DNA of 30,963 nt from QQUD01 sp039029915. GTDB lineage: Bacteria > Chloroflexota > Anaerolineae > Promineifilales > Promineifilaceae. Location: NCBI GenBank assembly GCA_039029915.1, contig JBCCFD010000033.1, positions 1-30,963 on the forward strand, written 5' to 3'. The translations under genes were made by a program, and so were the position numbers. Below are positions 29,569 to 30,963 of this stretch, piece after piece; the first letter of the stretch is position 1, and each line of letters starts with the position of its first letter. The notes below the pieces were generated by a model that worked only from the letters and a program-made list of their open reading frames with translations, was not told where the DNA came from and ran no database searches.

Positions 29569-30963
29569 TTAACTTAACAGATCTAAGAGGTCATGACCTG
29601 AGGTGACTGGTTTTTTGCAAATAAACTTTTCACAAACGTAAGCTGTCGGCTGATTATTCACCAACGACCGTTTATCAAGCAATGGCACATTTTCTCCATT
29701 TTTACCGACGGCAACCACTAAATTGGGGTGAAATTGACGATTCATCAAGGTAAGCAGCTGTTTTGAGTCAGCGATGTCACTTTCAACCACGATAGCGACT
29801 TCTTTTGGTGAGCTCGCCATAAATACGGCCGTAGACAGCCAGTGACCGAAAGCGTTAGGATACTGGCTCATAAGCTGCTCTAACGCCATAATCATGGATT
29901 CAGCAGTGTTTAAATAACGGGATTGGGCAGTCAATAGGCCCAACGTAAACATCACGCCAGCCGCGACACTATTTCCACTTGGTGTTGCATTATCCTGCAC
30001 GCTCTTCGGACGATTTAGCAGGGCCTCATGGTCAATAGACGTGTCGAAAAAGCCACCGTTTTCATCATCAACAAAATAAGTGAGGATCAGATCAGCGAGT
30101 TCTTGTGCCCAAATAAACCATTTTTCATCAAATGTCGCCTGATACAAAGCCAATAATCCATCTGCTAGGTAGGCGTAATCCTCTAAGTAACCATTATATT
30201 TGGGCGCATTGCCGTCTTTCCATGTGCGTAATAAACGGCCGTTTTCCAAGCGCATCGTCTCATATAAAAATTGGGCATTTTGTGCAGCCACTTCTAAATA
30301 ATCTTCTCGATCTAAGAAGCGACCCGCTTCCGCAAACGAGGCTTGCATTAGGCCATTCCAAGCCGTTAAAATTTTATCGTCCAAACTGGGCCAAATTCGT
30401 TTAGCGCGAACATCATATAGCTTCTTTTTGGCTTTAGCAATCCGCTCTTGAAGTTGGGAAAGCGTGAGATTAAACGCTTCAGCAACTTCATAGGGTTCAG
30501 ACCGCATATTTAGAATTGAGGCACCTTCCCAATTTCCCTGTTCAGAGACGTCATAATAACGCATAAATAGCTCGGCATCTTCTCCGAGTAGCATGCGGAT
30601 TTCATCCGCTTGCCATACGTAAAACTTACCCTCAACCCCCTCACTATCCGCGTCATAACTACTGTAGAAACCGCCTGAATCATGTCGCATTTCTCGCACC
30701 ACAAAGTCGAGCGTTTCCTCTACAATGCGTCTGTATAAAACATTGCCTGTGGCTCGATAAGCCAGCAGATAAACTCGGCTCAGCAACGCATTATCATAAA
30801 GCATCTTCTCAAAATGAGGCACAAGCCACTCATTATCGGTTGAGTACCGCGCAAACCCTCCGCCCAGCTGATCGTAAAGGCCACCGTACGCCATTTTTTT
30901 CAGCGTCAACTCTGCCATATGCAAAGCCATCCCGTCTCCAAACAAATGATTTTGCTGGAGCAG
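29569..30963 (-). CDS. YyaL/DUF255 family protein (thioredoxin-like plus six-hairpin domain), 3' part
   Basis: The frame is open through the window edge (six more codons, LLQQNH, before the first in-window start-like codon), so the 5' part lies outside. The visible 464 residues are the alpha/alpha barrel part of YyaL/SSP411-like proteins: AELTLKKMAYGGLYDQLGGGFARYSTDNEWLVPHFEKMLYDNALL, then GGFYSSYDADSEGVEGKFYVW and NGLMQASFAEAGRF. DDENGGFFDTS, QDNATPSGNSVAAG and a CEKF--C-KPVT tail follow. The thioredoxin-like N-terminus is expected upstream of the window. The role in bacteria is unknown; it may act on sugars or thiols. It runs 33 bp ahead of the epimerase gene. Confidence 0.9.
   Translation of the reverse strand: MLQQNHLFGDGMALHMAELTLKKMAYGGLYDQLGGGFARYSTDNEWLVPHFEKMLYDNALLSRVYLLAYRATGNVLYRRIVEETLDFVVREMRHDSGGFYSSYDADSEGVEGKFYVWQADEIRMLLGEDAELFMRYYDVSEQGNWEGASILNMRSEPYEVAEAFNLTLSQLQERIAKAKKKLYDVRAKRIWPSLDDKILTAWNGLMQASFAEAGRFLDREDYLEVAAQNAQFLYETMRLENGRLLRTWKDGNAPKYNGYLEDYAYLADGLLALYQATFDEKWFIWAQELADLILTYFVDDENGGFFDTSIDHEALLNRPKSVQDNATPSGNSVAAGVMFTLGLLTAQSRYLNTAESMIMALEQLMSQYPNAFGHWLSTAVFMASSPKEVAIVVESDIADSKQLLTLMNRQFHPNLVVAVGKNGENVPLLDKRSLVNNQPTAYVCEKFICKKPVTSGHDLLDLLS

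Larger units (their letters stand above)
8217..30242. repeat. Highly iterated palindrome ACGGCCGT, 27 copies (HIP1-like)
   Basis: Exact ACGGCCGT begins at 8217, 10074, 10113, 13068, 14061, 14776, 14948, 16553, 16944, 17385, 17563, 18792, 18975, 20036, 20731, 20785, 20943, 21871, 22391, 22919, 24240, 24405, 27119, 28239, 28929, 29825 and 30235. Eighteen are the longer AACGGCCGTT. All lie inside coding regions, on both gene orientations and in all three codon phases (NGR, TAV and RPF readings), so protein constraint does not explain them. A random 8-mer would be expected about once in 65 kb. None occurs in 1-8150. Confidence 0.9.

Noticed and set aside
1..30963. CRISPR array, tRNA or rRNA genes
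   Set aside because: No regularly spaced direct repeats and no cloverleaf or rRNA-like sequence was recognised on either strand.

Overview
The window looks like a chromosomal segment of a Chloroflexota (Anaerolineae-like) bacterium. This is inferred from gene content: a MalT-type LuxR regulator, an N-terminal TPR-like segment of the type common in that phylum, a free-standing BcsB-like surface protein and a DMGDH/sarcosine dehydrogenase-type fusion. No rRNA, tRNA or other decisive marker is present. Base composition is moderate and most genes have Shine-Dalgarno sites.

Region 1 (1 to about 8.15 kb, all minus strand) is a defence island. It holds a toxin-antitoxin pair whose MazF toxin carries an in-frame amber codon, a second orphan antitoxin with a near-copy of the same upstream element, and a type I restriction locus in the order hsdM-hsdS-prrC-hsdR. 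That is the arrangement of the E. coli prr locus, in which the anticodon nuclease PrrC is kept silent by the restriction complex. Here hsdS is split by an in-frame TAA in its second target-recognition domain. It also carries two copies of the 12-bp TAEL repeat known from type IC specificity subunits.

Region 2 (8.2-13.6 kb) has a FAD oxidoreductase/GcvT fusion, a 1-kb non-coding stretch with hairpin repeats and a 164-bp MITE-like element, an M32 carboxypeptidase and a DCC thiol-disulfide protein. Region 3 (13.9-19.2 kb) has a degraded PEP-synthase-like protein, a TPR/acidic/PH-like protein convergent with it and overlapping by 89 nt, and a LuxR-MalT regulator that looks leaderless. Region 4 (19.6-25.5 kb) has purD, a four-gene minus-strand cluster (DinB-like, methyltransferase, DUF3565, serine beta-lactamase-like), an M28 peptidase and a PspC-domain protein. 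Region 5 (25.9-31 kb) has a BcsB-like anchored protein, a nucleotide-sugar epimerase and the 3' part of a YyaL/DUF255 gene.

The strongest global signal is a HIP1-like palindrome, ACGGCCGT (usually AACGGCCGTT). I counted 27 copies between 8.2 and 30.3 kb, all inside genes, and none in the first 8.15 kb. This supports the restriction island being acquired DNA and points to an undescribed genome-wide sequence signature in the host.
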